This document shows, in pieces, positions 1-5,005 of a stretch of DNA of 6,344 bases. Both the position numbers and the translations under genes were made by a program. The number at the start of each line of letters is the position of its first letter. Positions within the stretch are counted from its first letter, which is position 1. Origin of the DNA: an uncultured Ruminococcus sp. (GTDB taxonomy: Bacteria > Bacillota > Clostridia > Oscillospirales > Ruminococcaceae); the NCBI GenBank assembly GCA_946183385.1, contig CAMHBN010000112.1:1-6344 (forward strand). The letters run 5' to 3'. The notes under the pieces are model-generated. The model saw only the letters and a program-made list of their open reading frames with translations. It did not search any database and was not told the DNA's origin.

Positions 1-875
1 CGCGAAGCCATACGCTCGGGGTGGAACTGCTCGAAGTCGTCGAGCTTCTCGCCCATGCCGACGTACTTGATAGGCTTACCTGTTACCGCGAGTACGGACA
101 GCGCCGCACCGCCTCTTGTATCGGAATCGAGCTTCGACATCAGCACGCTCGTGATACCTACGGCTTCATCGAAAGCCTTGGCAACGTTTACGGCGTCCTG
201 ACCTGTCATAGCATCGACAACGAGCATTATCTCGTCGGGAGTTGTGAGCTCCTTTATCTTCTTGAGCTCGTCCATGAGCGCCTCGTCTACGTGGAGACGT
301 CCCGCTGTATCTATGATGAGCACGTCGTGACCGTAGTCCTTGGCGTGCTTGAGAGCTTCCTGCGCGATGATGACGGGGTCTGTCTGACCCATCTCGAACA
401 CCTTGACATCAGCCTTCTGACCGACTATCTGCAGCTGGTTGATAGCGGCAGGACGGTAGATATCGCAGGCTGCGAGCAGGGGGCGGTGACCCTCCTTCTT
501 CAGCATCTTCGCGAGCTTTGCGGCGTGGGTGGTCTTACCCGAGCCCTGAAGTCCGCACATCATGATGACCGTGGGCGGCTTCGAGGCGAAATTTATCCTT
601 GCGTTGCTGTTTCCCATGAGGGCAACGAGCTCGTCGTTGACTATCTTTATTACCTGCTGGGCAGGAGTGAGGCTCGAGAGGACTTCCTCGCCGACGGCTC
701 TCTCCGAGACCTTCCTGACGAAATCCTTTACGACCTTGTAGCTTACGTCGGCTTCGAGGAGTGCGAGCTTGACCTCGCGCATTGCCTCGTTGACGTCGCT
801 CTCGGAGAGCTTTCCCCTTGATTTCAGCTTTTTGAATACGTTATTCAGTTTCTCGGAAAGTCCTTCAAATGCCAT
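1..875 (-). CDS. ffh: Signal recognition particle GTPase Ffh (partial, C-terminal part beyond left edge)
   Basis: Protein component of the bacterial signal recognition particle. It binds signal sequences of nascent membrane and secreted proteins with 4.5S/6S RNA and delivers ribosomes to FtsY at the membrane. The visible 291 residues begin MAFEGLSEKL and contain the helical N domain (about 1-90) and most of the NG GTPase domain: P-loop GLQGSGKTT (108-116), DIYRPAA (138-144), DTAGR (189-193), the G4 element SKLD (247-250, usually TKLD) followed by DTRGGAAL, and the closing GMGEKLDDFEQFHPERMAS stretch (273-291). Ffh is normally about 440-450 aa, so the Met-rich M domain that binds RNA and signal peptide lies outside the window; this is a window cut, not a broken gene. 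The ATG is fixed by an AAGGAGG site 9 bases upstream. It lies 30 bp downstream of ylxM on the same strand and is probably co-transcribed with it. Identification is very secure. Confidence 0.98.
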   Translation of the reverse strand, partial: MAFEGLSEKLNNVFKKLKSRGKLSESDVNEAMREVKLALLEADVSYKVVKDFVRKVSERAVGEEVLSSLTPAQQVIKIVNDELVALMGNSNARINFASKPPTVIMMCGLQGSGKTTHAAKLAKMLKKEGHRPLLAACDIYRPAAINQLQIVGQKADVKVFEMGQTDPVIIAQEALKHAKDYGHDVLIIDTAGRLHVDEALMDELKKIKELTTPDEIMLVVDAMTGQDAVNVAKAFDEAVGITSVLMSKLDSDTRGGAALSVLAVTGKPIKYVGMGEKLDDFEQFHPERMAS

Positions 876-884
876 GGGGACAAG

Positions 885-891
885 CCTCCTT
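885..891 (-). promoter_or_regulatory. Ribosome binding site of ffh
   Basis: AAGGAGG on the minus strand, 9 bases before the ffh ATG (875-873) and inside the 30-bp gap after the ylxM stop. ffh therefore has its own strong translation start although it shares a transcript with ylxM. Confidence 0.9.
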
Positions 892-905
892 CAATGTATG
901 TAATG

Positions 906-1241
906 TCAGAGGAGCTCCTCGCTCCGTCTGACGTGTGAAAGTATCGCGTTTCTGAGCGCCTCGTCGGGTATCTGCTCTGCCTCGTCGGCGATAGCGGTGA
1001 AGCATTCGCGCATTTTTCCGAGCCTCTCGGCGAATCCGAGCCGCTCCTCGTATCCGAGCAGTATGCTCTCGGTGCGCTTTATGAGGCTTCTCACCGCCTG
1101 ACGCGTTATCCCGAGGGGAGCGCCTATCTCGGCGAGCGAGAGATCCTCGCAGTAATACAGCTCCATCACGCTGCGCTGGTGCTCGGTGAGCAGGTCGCCG
1201 TAGCAGTCGAGGAGCATCACGAATTTAAGTTCCTTAGCCAT
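906..1241 (-). CDS. ylxM: YlxM family helix-turn-helix protein (UPF0122), SRP-associated
   Basis: 111-residue protein starting MAKELKFVMLLDCYGDLL. It carries a sigma-70 region-4-like helix-turn-helix (about 20-55: LTEHQRSVMELYYCEDLS then LAEIGAPLGITRQAVRSLIKR), followed by a charged helical C-terminus. This matches the YlxM family, which in Firmicutes sits directly upstream of ffh and is associated with SRP function. The exact biochemical role is uncertain; the fold suggests nucleic-acid binding. The reading frame stays open to an ATG at 1286-1284, but that codon overlaps the promoter -10 box (1285-1290), so it cannot be on the mRNA. The ATG at 1241-1239 has a GGGAG site 7 bases upstream and gives the usual family length. 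ylxM is first in the operon, followed after 30 bp by ffh; ftsY, often found upstream in this cluster in other Firmicutes, is not adjacent here. Confidence 0.93.
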   Translation of the reverse strand: MAKELKFVMLLDCYGDLLTEHQRSVMELYYCEDLSLAEIGAPLGITRQAVRSLIKRTESILLGYEERLGFAERLGKMRECFTAIADEAEQIPDEALRNAILSHVRRSEELL

Positions 1242-1248
1242 TTTTATT

Positions 1249-1253
1249 CTCCC
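1249..1253 (-). promoter_or_regulatory. Ribosome binding site deciding the ylxM start
   Basis: GGGAG on the minus strand, 7 bases upstream of the ATG at 1241-1239. Together with the promoter position it selects this start over the in-frame ATG 15 codons upstream. Confidence 0.7.
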
Positions 1254-1284
1254 GTAAGGGGTGTAACCTAAAATCACTTTACAC

Positions 1285-1313
1285 ATTATACACTATGCCG
1301 CCGCGTTTGTCAA
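1285..1313 (-). promoter_or_regulatory. Sigma-A promoter of the ylxM-ffh operon
   Basis: On the minus strand TTGACA (1308-1313), a 17-base spacer (1291-1307) and TATAAT (1285-1290): a perfect match to consensus in both boxes and spacing. A-rich tracts at 1315-1330 (AAAAATTCAAAAAACG on the minus strand) lie just upstream of the -35 box and look like an UP element. Transcription should start near 1278, leaving a leader of about 35 nt before ylxM. A strong constitutive promoter suits an essential secretion operon. Confidence 0.93.
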
Positions 1314-1360
1314 GCGTTTTTTGAATTTTTCTTGGAATTGGCGGCTTTACCGAAAATCAC

Positions 1361-1382
1361 GGGACGCCGAGGGCGGCGTCCC
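1361..1382 (+). repeat. Palindromic repeat copy 1
   Basis: Arms GGGACGCCG (1361-1369) and CGGCGTCCC (1374-1382) around a 4-base loop AGGG; CCCCTAC covers 1380-1386. It differs from the other three by having a 4-base rather than a 1-base centre. Confidence 0.85.
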
Positions 1383-1466
1383 CTACAAATTGTTGCCGCG
1401 GGGGGGTATATTGGCGGACTGCCAAAGGCAGCCCATACGACCAATCGTCTATCCGACCGAATGTAG

Positions 1467-1485
1467 GGGCGAACATTGTTCGCCC
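1467..1485 (-). repeat. Palindromic repeat copy 2 (inverted orientation)
   Basis: Arms GGGCGAACA (1467-1475) and TGTTCGCCC (1477-1485) around a single central T. The flank is GTAGGGG at 1463-1469, so this copy is inverted relative to the other three. Confidence 0.85.
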
Positions 1486-1509
1486 GCAATATACGGATAT
1501 TGAATCCAA

Positions 1510-1528
1510 GGGCGCACAATGTGCGCCC
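1510..1528 (+). repeat. Palindromic repeat copy 3
   Basis: Arms GGGCGCACA (1510-1518) and TGTGCGCCC (1520-1528) around a single central A; CCCCTAC covers 1526-1532. The sequence after it resembles that after copy 1, 149 bases to the left. Confidence 0.85.
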
Positions 1529-1565
1529 CTACAGTTTGCTGCCGTTGGTTTATCGGTAAAACTGC

Positions 1566-1584
1566 GGGCGGATAATATCCGCCC
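1566..1584 (+). repeat. Palindromic repeat copy 4
   Basis: Arms GGGCGGATA (1566-1574) and TATCCGCCC (1576-1584) around a single central A; CCCCTAC covers 1582-1588. It ends 20 bases before the ppk1 -35 box. Confidence 0.85.
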
Positions 1585-1608
1585 CTACTCTGAGCTCTCA
1601 ATTATTCC

Positions 1609-1637
1609 TTGACATATCACCCATAAAGTTATATAAT
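1609..1637 (+). promoter_or_regulatory. Sigma-A promoter of ppk1
   Basis: TTGACA (1609-1614), a 17-base spacer (1615-1631) and TATAAT (1632-1637), a perfect consensus. The predicted start near 1644 leaves a leader of about 65 nt before the chosen ATG. No PhoB/PhoP-type direct repeats were recognised upstream, so the sequence itself gives no evidence for phosphate control. Confidence 0.92.
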
Positions 1638-1699
1638 AATTGTGTATAGATTGTTGACGCCGTTGTGCGTTATTTCATAAATTATGCTATCAGCAGAAT

Positions 1700-1703
1700 G
1701 GAG
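1700..1703 (+). promoter_or_regulatory. Ribosome binding site deciding the ppk1 start
   Basis: GGAG, 6 bases before the ATG at 1710. The alternatives, GTG at 1665 and ATG at 1698, have no purine-rich site at a suitable distance. Confidence 0.6.
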
Positions 1704-1709
1704 ACAGTT

Positions 1710-3980
1710 ATGGAATATCTCGAAAACAGAGAGCTCTCATGGCTTAAATTCAACAAGCGCGTGCTCGAGGAGGCTGTATGTCCCGAGACACCCGTGCTCG
1801 AGCGCATTTCCTTCTCGGCGATATATCAGAGCAACCTCGACGAATTCTTCATGGTCCGCGTAGGCTCTATCTCCGAGGACGAAAAGGACGAGAAAGAGAA
1901 AAAGAAAAAGGGCAAGACCGACAAGAATTCGGGTATGTCGGCTTCCGAACAGCTCGACGCCGTATTCACCGCTGTCCGCAGAATGCAGCCCTCCGTCGAG
2001 GAGGCTTACCGCAGGAATATGGCGGAGCTCGCGCCGTTCGGCTTCGAGCACGTCAGCTTCGACACCGCCTCGCCCGAGGAGCTCGGCTTCCTTGAGCTCT
2101 ACTTCAAGCGCGAGATAAAGCCGTTCATATCGGGACTCGTCATCAACGACGCCCTGCCGTTCCCCTTCCTTCGCAACAAGGAGCTGTATGTGGCGGTGCT
2201 GCTCGGCTCGAAAAAGGGCATGACCATAGGTATGATTCCCGCCACCAGCAAGGAGAGGGAGCGTATGATACCTCTCGGAAACGGCGGCAGGCGCTTTATC
2301 CTCGAGGAGGAGGTCATTCTCCACTTCGCGCACCTGATGTTCAAGGGCTACAAGGTTCAGGACAGAGCCGTTATGCGCGTGACGAGAAGCGCCGATATCA
2401 ATTACGAGACTTACAAGGCTGCCTGCTCCGAGGAGCTCGTGTTCAAGCGCACCAAGCTCGCTCCCGTGCGCCTCGAAATTACCGACGAATTCAGCCGCGA
2501 CGGTCTCGACTACATCTGCAGGAAGCTGAAGCTGAAGAACGGGCGCGTGTTCAACTCGCATATACCGCTCGACCTTTCGTACCTGTATCAGTTACAGGAC
2601 CTCGACGACGACCCCAAGCACCACTACCACAAGCTTTCGCCCCGCAAGGCGGCTATGCTTGCGGAGAACCGCCCCGTCTTCGCGCAGGTCAAGGCTAAGG
2701 ACATACTCCTCAGCTACCCCTTTGAGGCGATGACGACCTCGTTTATCCGCCTGCTCGAGGAGTCGGCGGCAGACCCGAAGGTCGTATCCATAAAGATAAC
2801 GCTGTACCGCGTCGCCCGCAACAGCAAGGTGGTAAGCGCTCTGTGCGCCGCTGCCGAGAACGGCAAGGACGTCACGGTAATGATAGAGCTCCGTGCGCGC
2901 TTCGACGAGGCGAACAATATCGAGTGGTCGAAGGTGCTGCAAAAGGCGGGCATAAAGGTCTACTACGGACCGAAGGAGTTCAAGGCTCACTCGAAGCTCC
3001 TGCTCATCACGAGAAAGGCGGTCGGCGGCGGCTTCGACTACGTGACGCAGGTCGGAACGGGCAACTACAACGAGAAAACTGCCGCTCTGTACACGGATAT
3101 GATGCTTCTTACCGCTGACAGGGACATCGCCGCCGACGCGGAAGCAGTGTTCGATTCGCTGATAAACGGCACATTCGTTGAGGCTCCGAGGAAGCTGCTC
3201 GTGTCGCCTCTCGCGCTGAGACCGCAGGTGCTCGCGATGATGGACGAGCAGATAGATATCGCAAGAAGCGGCGGAGACGGCTACATAGCCGCGAAGGTAA
3301 ACTCCCTCAACGACAGCGCCATCATCGAGAAGCTCGTCGAGGCTTCCCGTGCGGGCGTAAGGATAGAGCTCGTGGTGAGAGGCTTGTGCTGTATCGTGGC
3401 GGGAGTCCCCGGCTTCACCGAGAATGTGAAGGTGCGCAGTATCGTGGGACGCTTCCTCGAGCACAGCCGCATATTCATCTTCGGAAACGAGAACAAGGAG
3501 CAGAAGATATACCTCGGCAGCGCCGACTGGATGAGCAGGAACACTGTCCGCCGCGTTGAGGTGGCAGCTCCCGTTGAGGACGAGCGCCTCAAAAAGCGCA
3601 TAAGGGATATGTTCCGCGTGCTGATGAGCGATAACGTCAAAGCCCGCGAGATGCAGAGCGACGGCTCCTACGTCCGCGCCGAGCGCAAGGACGGCGGGGA
3701 GGCTGTCAACTCGCAGGAATTTTTCTACGCGGAGGCATATAAGCGCATAGAGGAGAAGTCCGAGAAGCAGAAGCGCATGAAGAACGCCCGCGAGCACAGA
3801 GCTGCGGCTAAGACTACAGCCAAGTCAGCGGCGAAGAAGTCCGCTGCCGCGAAGACGAAGACTACCGCGAAAAAAGCCGCGGCTCCCAAGAAGTCGGCAG
3901 GCGTGAAGAAGTCCGCGACCGCAAAGAAGACCTCTGCGGCTAAGAGGACAACTTCGCGCACGAAGAAAAAGACTTCCTGA
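1710..3980 (+). CDS. ppk1: Polyphosphate kinase 1 with Lys/Ala-rich C-terminal tail
   Basis: Cytoplasmic enzyme that reversibly transfers the terminal phosphate of ATP to long-chain polyphosphate. The protein is 756 aa from the ATG at 1710. It opens with the family signature NRELSWLKFNKRVLEEA (from residue 6). The two catalytic histidines are present: H427 in KAHSKLLLI and H585 in LEHSRIFIF, 158 apart (157 in E. coli, H435/H592). The ligand arginines are R367 (TLYRVARNS) and R397 (LRARFDEANN), at E. coli-equivalent spacing. The typical late motif GSADWMSRNTVRRVEV is at 603-618. The core ends near 690, about the length of the E. coli enzyme. Two oddities: a highly charged stretch EDEKDEKEKKKKGKTDK (56-72), and a 63-residue tail (694-756, bases 3789-3977) with 18 Lys, 4 Arg, many Ala/Thr/Ser and one acidic residue. 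An upstream GTG at 1665 would add 15 residues but has no ribosome binding site. The enzyme assignment is very secure; the tail's role is unknown. Confidence 0.97.
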   Translation: MEYLENRELSWLKFNKRVLEEAVCPETPVLERISFSAIYQSNLDEFFMVRVGSISEDEKDEKEKKKKGKTDKNSGMSASEQLDAVFTAVRRMQPSVEEAYRRNMAELAPFGFEHVSFDTASPEELGFLELYFKREIKPFISGLVINDALPFPFLRNKELYVAVLLGSKKGMTIGMIPATSKERERMIPLGNGGRRFILEEEVILHFAHLMFKGYKVQDRAVMRVTRSADINYETYKAACSEELVFKRTKLAPVRLEITDEFSRDGLDYICRKLKLKNGRVFNSHIPLDLSYLYQLQDLDDDPKHHYHKLSPRKAAMLAENRPVFAQVKAKDILLSYPFEAMTTSFIRLLEESAADPKVVSIKITLYRVARNSKVVSALCAAAENGKDVTVMIELRARFDEANNIEWSKVLQKAGIKVYYGPKEFKAHSKLLLITRKAVGGGFDYVTQVGTGNYNEKTAALYTDMMLLTADRDIAADAEAVFDSLINGTFVEAPRKLLVSPLALRPQVLAMMDEQIDIARSGGDGYIAAKVNSLNDSAIIEKLVEASRAGVRIELVVRGLCCIVAGVPGFTENVKVRSIVGRFLEHSRIFIFGNENKEQKIYLGSADWMSRNTVRRVEVAAPVEDERLKKRIRDMFRVLMSDNVKAREMQSDGSYVRAERKDGGEAVNSQEFFYAEAYKRIEEKSEKQKRMKNAREHRAAAKTTAKSAAKKSAAAKTKTTAKKAAAPKKSAGVKKSATAKKTSAAKRTTSRTKKKTS

Positions 3981-4019
3981 CACATCACAGATTTTACCGA
4001 AAAAATAAGTCGAAAAAGC

Positions 4020-4048
4020 TTGCAGTTTTTCAGCGGATATGTTATAAT
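4020..4048 (+). promoter_or_regulatory. Sigma-A promoter of pssA
   Basis: TTGCAG (4020-4025), a 17-base spacer (4026-4042) and TATAAT (4043-4048). The -10 is perfect and the -35 has two mismatches. Predicted start near 4055. It lies in the 132-bp gap after ppk1, which shows no convincing terminator, so pssA may also receive read-through from ppk1. Confidence 0.82.
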
Positions 4049-4058
4049 AGTATCTACA

Positions 4059-4080
4059 TTGGTATCACACTTTATACCGA
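4059..4080 (+). promoter_or_regulatory. Inverted repeat in the pssA leader, possible operator or hairpin
   Basis: TTGGTAT (4059-4065) and ATACCGA (4074-4080) form a 7-bp dyad (one G-T pair) around 8 bases, immediately downstream of the predicted transcription start. A repressor bound here would block transcription. The layout recalls lipid-gene operators such as FapR sites, but the sequence does not match that consensus well, so no regulator is assigned. Confidence 0.35.
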
Positions 4081-4112
4081 ACGGATAAACTGACCTTTTA
4101 GAGGATGAAATA

Positions 4113-4757
4113 ATGATAGGTTTTTACAACTATACGGTCATTCTGACGTATATCAGCCTCGTCTCGTCCATAATCGGCATAATGCTCGCGTGCGGGCTCT
4201 GCGGCGGCGAGCCGCGTCCCACTTATGCGATAATATGCCTTATGATATCGGGACTGTGCGATATGTTCGACGGCAAGATCGCCCGCACCAAGAAGGACCG
4301 TACCGACGACGAAAAGAAATTCGGAATACAGATAGATTCGCTCTGCGACGCGATATGCTTCGGCGTGCTGCCTGCCGTTATCGGCTATTCGGTGGGACTT
4401 GACAGCTGGGTGGACGTGCCCGTGCTGGCACTGTTCCCGCTGTGCGCGGTCATCAGGCTCGCGTACTTCAACGTCACCGAGGAGTCGCGACAGAAGAAGA
4501 CCGCCGACGTGCGCAAGGTCTATGAGGGTCTGCCCGTGACGAGCGTGTCGCTGATACTGCCGCTGCTGTACAGCTTCCACAAGGACATCGGCGAGCGCTG
4601 CTTCCCCGCGGTGTACGGCGGAGCGATGCTGATAATCGCCATTGCGTTCATCACGCGCGTGAGAGTCAAGAAGCCGAGCATGAAGACGATGTTCATCTTC
4701 ATCGGTATCGGCGTGCTGGAGTTTATATGGCTGATGTACAAGACCAAGACGAAATAA
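4113..4757 (+). CDS. pssA: CDP-alcohol phosphatidyltransferase, probable phosphatidylserine synthase
   Basis: Integral membrane enzyme of 214 aa, predicted to condense CDP-diacylglycerol with serine to give phosphatidylserine, the precursor of phosphatidylethanolamine. The family motif is complete in its conserved residues: D50, D53-G54, A57-R58, G71, D75 and D79 (CDMFDGKIAR then FGIQIDSLCD), the aspartates being the metal and catalytic residues. RLAYFNVTE (115-123) and GLPVTS (139-144) fit the PssA branch better than phosphatidylglycerophosphate synthase. About six hydrophobic segments are visible (roughly 8-28, 37-49, 80-96, 101-117, 143-155, 168-182, 192-208, some short). The AR-to-G spacing is 12 residues against the usual 8, because of a charged insert TKKDRTDDEKK. 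The ATG has AGAGGA 7 bases upstream. A terminator begins 3 bases after the stop, so no decarboxylase gene follows on this transcript. Substrate choice is inferred from motifs. Confidence 0.88.
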   Translation: MIGFYNYTVILTYISLVSSIIGIMLACGLCGGEPRPTYAIICLMISGLCDMFDGKIARTKKDRTDDEKKFGIQIDSLCDAICFGVLPAVIGYSVGLDSWVDVPVLALFPLCAVIRLAYFNVTEESRQKKTADVRKVYEGLPVTSVSLILPLLYSFHKDIGERCFPAVYGGAMLIIAIAFITRVRVKKPSMKTMFIFIGIGVLEFIWLMYKTKTK

Positions 4758-4760
4758 ACG

Positions 4761-4788
4761 GAACGGGCATATTGCCCGTTCTTTTTTT
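4761..4788 (+). terminator. Intrinsic terminator of pssA
   Basis: Perfect 9-bp stem GAACGGGCA (4761-4769) / TGCCCGTTC (4773-4781) with a TAT loop, followed by seven T (4782-4788). It starts 3 bases after the pssA stop codon and separates this gene from the cellulase unit. Confidence 0.95.
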
Positions 4789-4813
4789 GCACGAACGGTT
4801 AAATCAACAGCAT

Positions 4814-4858
4814 TTAAGTCCTGCGATTAGTAAATTTCCCTAAAAATCGCAGGATTAA
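4814..4858. repeat. Long inverted repeat between pssA terminator and cellulase promoter
   Basis: TCCTGCGATT (4819-4828) pairs perfectly with AATCGCAGGA (4845-4854) around 16 bases. The stem extends outward by TTAA (4814-4817) with TTAA (4855-4858) past one bulged G (4818), about 14 bp in all. No T run follows on either strand, so it is not an intrinsic terminator. It lies about 40 bases upstream of the cellulase -35 box and would not be on that transcript. It could be a regulator site, a small repeat element or a relic; function unknown. Confidence 0.75.
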
Positions 4859-4861
4859 TTC

Positions 4862-4877
4862 TACACGTCCGCGTGTA
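4862..4877. promoter_or_regulatory. Palindrome upstream of the cellulase promoter, candidate operator
   Basis: TACACG (4862-4867) and CGTGTA (4872-4877) form a perfect 6-bp dyad around TCCG, ending 18 bases before the -35 box. The position fits an activator site or an upstream repressor half-site for sugar-responsive control. No specific regulator family can be named from the sequence. Confidence 0.4.
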
Positions 4878-4895
4878 CAAACTGCACAAATATTA

Positions 4896-4924
4896 TTGAC
4901 TTGATTTTTGCATTGTGTTAGAAT
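4896..4924 (+). promoter_or_regulatory. Promoter of the GH5 cellulase gene
   Basis: TTGACT (4896-4901), a 17-base spacer (4902-4918) and TAGAAT (4919-4924), one mismatch in each box. An overlapping TATAAT at 4925-4930 would put the spacer out of range (23 bases from the same -35). Start near 4931, leader about 75 nt. Confidence 0.75.
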
Positions 4925-4989
4925 ATAATCAGCGTAGTATGTGCAGATACTGCAACAGGGAGATTTTACCATACATCATGAATCCGAAA

Positions 4990-4996
4990 AAGGAGG
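4990..4996 (+). promoter_or_regulatory. Extended ribosome binding site of the cellulase gene
   Basis: AAGGAGG, 9 bases before the ATG at 5006. The surrounding AAAGGAGGTAGATC is almost the full complement of the 16S rRNA 3' end (AAAGGAGGTGATC) with one extra base, implying strong initiation. Confidence 0.92.
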
Positions 4997-5005
4997 TAGA
5001 TCACG

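Larger units (their letters stand above)
1361..1588. repeat. Cluster of four short GC-rich palindromic intergenic repeats
   Basis: The region between the two divergent promoters (1314-1608) contains no credible gene. It holds four palindromes, each with 9-base arms and flanked on one side by CCCCTAC (GTAGGGG when inverted): 1361-1382, 1467-1485, 1510-1528 and 1566-1584. Copies 1, 3 and 4 face one way and copy 2 the other. After CCCCTAC, copies 1 and 3 continue similarly (ACA..TTG.TGCCG..GG), suggesting that a longer unit was duplicated. An 8-base inverted pair, TTTACCGA (1346-1353) and TCGGTAAA (1553-1560), brackets most of the cluster. Small hairpins also occur at 1411-1425 and 1419-1431, and a run of seven G at 1400-1406. 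These resemble REP/MITE-like non-coding repeats; no transposase is present. The mechanism and family name are unknown to me. Confidence 0.85.

Noticed and set aside
21..821. 266-codon plus-strand frame opposite ffh
   Set aside because: The minus strand encodes unmistakable Ffh motifs. The long opposite frame is a by-product of GC-rich codon third positions.
1321..1503. 60-codon open frame on the plus strand, and an overlapping 69-codon frame on the minus strand (1310-1519)
   Set aside because: Both lie within the palindromic repeat cluster, have no ribosome binding site or recognisable domain, and follow the repeat sequence rather than protein-like composition.
1361..1588. CRISPR array
   Set aside because: The palindromes differ in sequence, are irregularly spaced and occur in both orientations, and no cas genes are present.
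1665..1709. GTG at 1665 or ATG at 1698 as the ppk1 start
   Set aside because: Neither has a ribosome binding site, and the extra residues do not resemble PPK1 N-termini. The ATG at 1710 follows GGAG and brings NRELSW to the usual position.
2592..3797. 401-codon minus-strand frame opposite ppk1, and similar frames at 1737-2561 and 5012-6109
   Set aside because: These are antisense shadows of ppk1 and the GH5 gene. Their products are His/Leu/Val-rich and resemble no known family.
4814..4858. Second terminator for pssA or a terminator for a leftward transcript
   Set aside because: The stem is good, but no T run follows on either strand, and the true terminator is already at 4761-4788.
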